Assembly: GCA_026988735.1 (NCBI GenBank)
Contig: JALSKR010000247.1
Coordinates: 1 to 8,285 of the forward strand
DNA length: 8,285 nucleotides
Direction: 5' to 3'
Source: Sulfurimonas sp.
Lineage (GTDB): Bacteria; Campylobacterota; Campylobacteria; Campylobacterales; Sulfurimonadaceae
A program made the position numbers and the translations under genes. Of this stretch, positions 7,022 through 8,285 are shown one piece after another. The notes under the pieces are model-generated. The model ran no database searches, was not told the origin of the DNA, and saw nothing but the letters and a program-made list of their open reading frames with translations. Position 1 is the first letter of the stretch, and the number at the start of each line of letters is the position of its first letter.

Positions 7022-8285
7022 TTGCAAACACTTATAGGACAAATTGACAGAATTCTTTTTGAGTCTGAGGGCTTTTTTATCGCGGTTTTAAAAAGCGGTG
7101 AAAAAATCAGCGGAACCTATTTTGAGAGTGATGTGGAAAATTTGAAAGGTTCGGCTATTACCCTTGAGGGGCATTATGAAGAGCATAAGAAGTATGGTAA
7201 GACTTTTAAGTTTGACACTATCAAAGTCAATCAAAATGAACTCTTTTTCTTCTTAAATAAAATCATAAAAGGCTTTACAAAAAAACTCTCAGCAGATTTG
7301 ATAGAGCACTTCGGAGCTGAGGAACTTGTCAATATTTTAGACAATGATATAGAAAAACTGCTCGAATTTAAAGGTATCAAAGAGAAGCGTCTTAAAAAGA
7401 TTCAGGCTTCTTGGAAGCAGTTTCGTTCTATGCGGCGTTTGGGCGAGTTTTTAAGTCCTTATGATGTATCGCCTACTCTTTTGACAACAATTGCCACAGC
7501 AATGAAAGATGTGGATGAACCCTGCACAAAAATAAAAGACAACCCCTACATACTGACAAGTATAAACTCCATAGGATTTAAGCGTGCCGATGAACTTGCA
7601 CTGAAAATGGGTGTTGCCCCTGAGAATGAACAGCGGATCAGTTCTGCTATGGATTATGTTTTGTTAAACTATTGTGAAGCACAGGGCAACAGCTGTATAG
7701 CAAAAGAGGTTTTATTTAATGGACTTGATGAGTTACTTGGGTTTGTAAACAAACAAAATCTCTATGAGGTAGCTCTAGTGGAGCGTGTCTTAGAACAAAG
7801 CATAGTGATTATGAAAAACGATCGGGTCTCTCCTGCAAGACTCTATGATGCAGAGAAATTTTTATATGATGATTTTACCACACGCGCAAAACTTGACAGC
7901 GGAGGGTTTGTAAAAGATCTAGATGCTTTTTTGGCAGAGAGTTCACTCAAACTTGGAGAGCAGCAAAAATCTGCAGTAGAGATGATAAACAACGGCGCAG
8001 CACTTCTGTTTTTGGTCGGGTATGCAGGAACGGGAAAAAGCACAACCTCAAAAACAATTTTGGAACTGCTTAGTACCCGATATGATAAAAAAGAGATTAT
8101 AACCTGTGCTTTGAGTGGCATAGCAGCGCAGAGAATCAGTGACACAACAGGGTTTGAATCTGCAACGATTCAGTCACTGCTGGTTAAGCATGAGGGGAGT
8201 GACAAGTTTCCCTATTCTGTTGTGCTTATAGATGAAGCATCTATGATAAATTCCTCTTTGTTTGCACGGGTTATGAGTAAAATTT
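7022..8285 (+). CDS. recD2: RecD2-like ATP-dependent DNA helicase (N-terminal 421 codons, runs off the window)
   Basis: The frame is open from TTG 7022 to the right edge. The upstream in-frame stop is the endonuclease stop itself (7016-7018), and the next in-frame start codon lies some 40 codons in, so TTG 7022 is the start. The order matches RecD2/YrrC-type SF1B helicases: an N-terminal OB-like domain beginning IGQIDRILFESEGFFIAVLK, helix-hairpin-helix segments at about 93-133 and 178-198 (NSIGFKRADELALKMG), a winged region, then the helicase core. In the core are a Q-motif-like LGEQQKSAV (311-319), Walker A GYAGTGKST (333-341), motif Ia (about 361-387, LSGIAAQRI...TIQSLL), and Walker B VLIDEASM (401-408). 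Motifs III-VI lie beyond the window. RecD2 enzymes act on DNA repair intermediates as 5'-3' helicases without RecBC. No good ribosome-binding sequence precedes the TTG, so translation is probably coupled to the endonuclease gene three bases upstream. GC content returns to that of the left-hand genes. Confidence 0.9.
   Translation, partial: MQTLIGQIDRILFESEGFFIAVLKSGEKISGTYFESDVENLKGSAITLEGHYEEHKKYGKTFKFDTIKVNQNELFFFLNKIIKGFTKKLSADLIEHFGAEELVNILDNDIEKLLEFKGIKEKRLKKIQASWKQFRSMRRLGEFLSPYDVSPTLLTTIATAMKDVDEPCTKIKDNPYILTSINSIGFKRADELALKMGVAPENEQRISSAMDYVLLNYCEAQGNSCIAKEVLFNGLDELLGFVNKQNLYEVALVERVLEQSIVIMKNDRVSPARLYDAEKFLYDDFTTRAKLDSGGFVKDLDAFLAESSLKLGEQQKSAVEMINNGAALLFLVGYAGTGKSTTSKTILELLSTRYDKKEIITCALSGIAAQRISDTTGFESATIQSLLVKHEGSDKFPYSVVLIDEASMINSSLFARVMSKI

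Noticed and set aside
7843..8145. A 100-codon open frame on the - strand near the right end
   Set aside because: It is opposite the Walker A region of the helicase, which is clearly the coding strand.

Overview
The window looks like a chromosomal segment of a respiring Campylobacterota (Epsilonproteobacteria) member, most likely a Sulfurimonas/Sulfuricurvum-type sulfur oxidiser. This rests on the AT-rich sequence, very tight gene packing, a futalosine-pathway menaquinone gene (MqnC), a large multihaem c-type cytochrome and the overall protein style. It is a judgement from family resemblance, not a database match. All recognised genes are on the + strand.

Layout. (1) Bases 1-77 are the last 24 codons of nusB. 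(2) 82-2511 encodes an 809-residue, 12-haem periplasmic cytochrome c with a C-terminal membrane anchor. (3) 2512-3561 is mqnC, a radical SAM enzyme of menaquinone synthesis. (4) 3561-4841 is an M16-family peptidase homologue whose zinc-binding motif is lost. These four genes are separated by 4, 0 and -1 bases and look like one transcription unit. (5) 4842-4914 is a short, very AT-rich gap with palindromes and a possible promoter. (6) 4915-5910 and 5888-7018 form a two-gene type II restriction-modification (R-M) module: a C5-cytosine methyltransferase overlapping by 23 bases a probable restriction endonuclease with a B3-like C-terminal DNA-binding domain. (7) From 7022 to the window edge runs the N-terminal part of a RecD2-type helicase, starting with TTG three bases after the endonuclease stop.

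How the genes work together. The cytochrome and MqnC both belong to quinone-linked respiration: MqnC helps make menaquinone, and the anchored cytochrome could exchange electrons with the quinol pool. The substrate of the cytochrome cannot be read from the sequence. The R-M pair is a self-contained defence module. Sampled lines are markedly AT-richer than the cytochrome and helicase genes, so it was probably acquired. The heptamer TTGCAAA occurs at both of its edges, and the right-hand copy is the start of the helicase gene, which suggests a nearly scarless insertion between the M16 gene and recD2.

I see no tRNA, rRNA, CRISPR array, insertion sequence or clear intrinsic terminator. I do not see a convincing wholly new system. 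The least explained items are the 12-haem cytochrome, the non-catalytic M16 protein, the endonuclease N-terminal domain and the insertion boundary.
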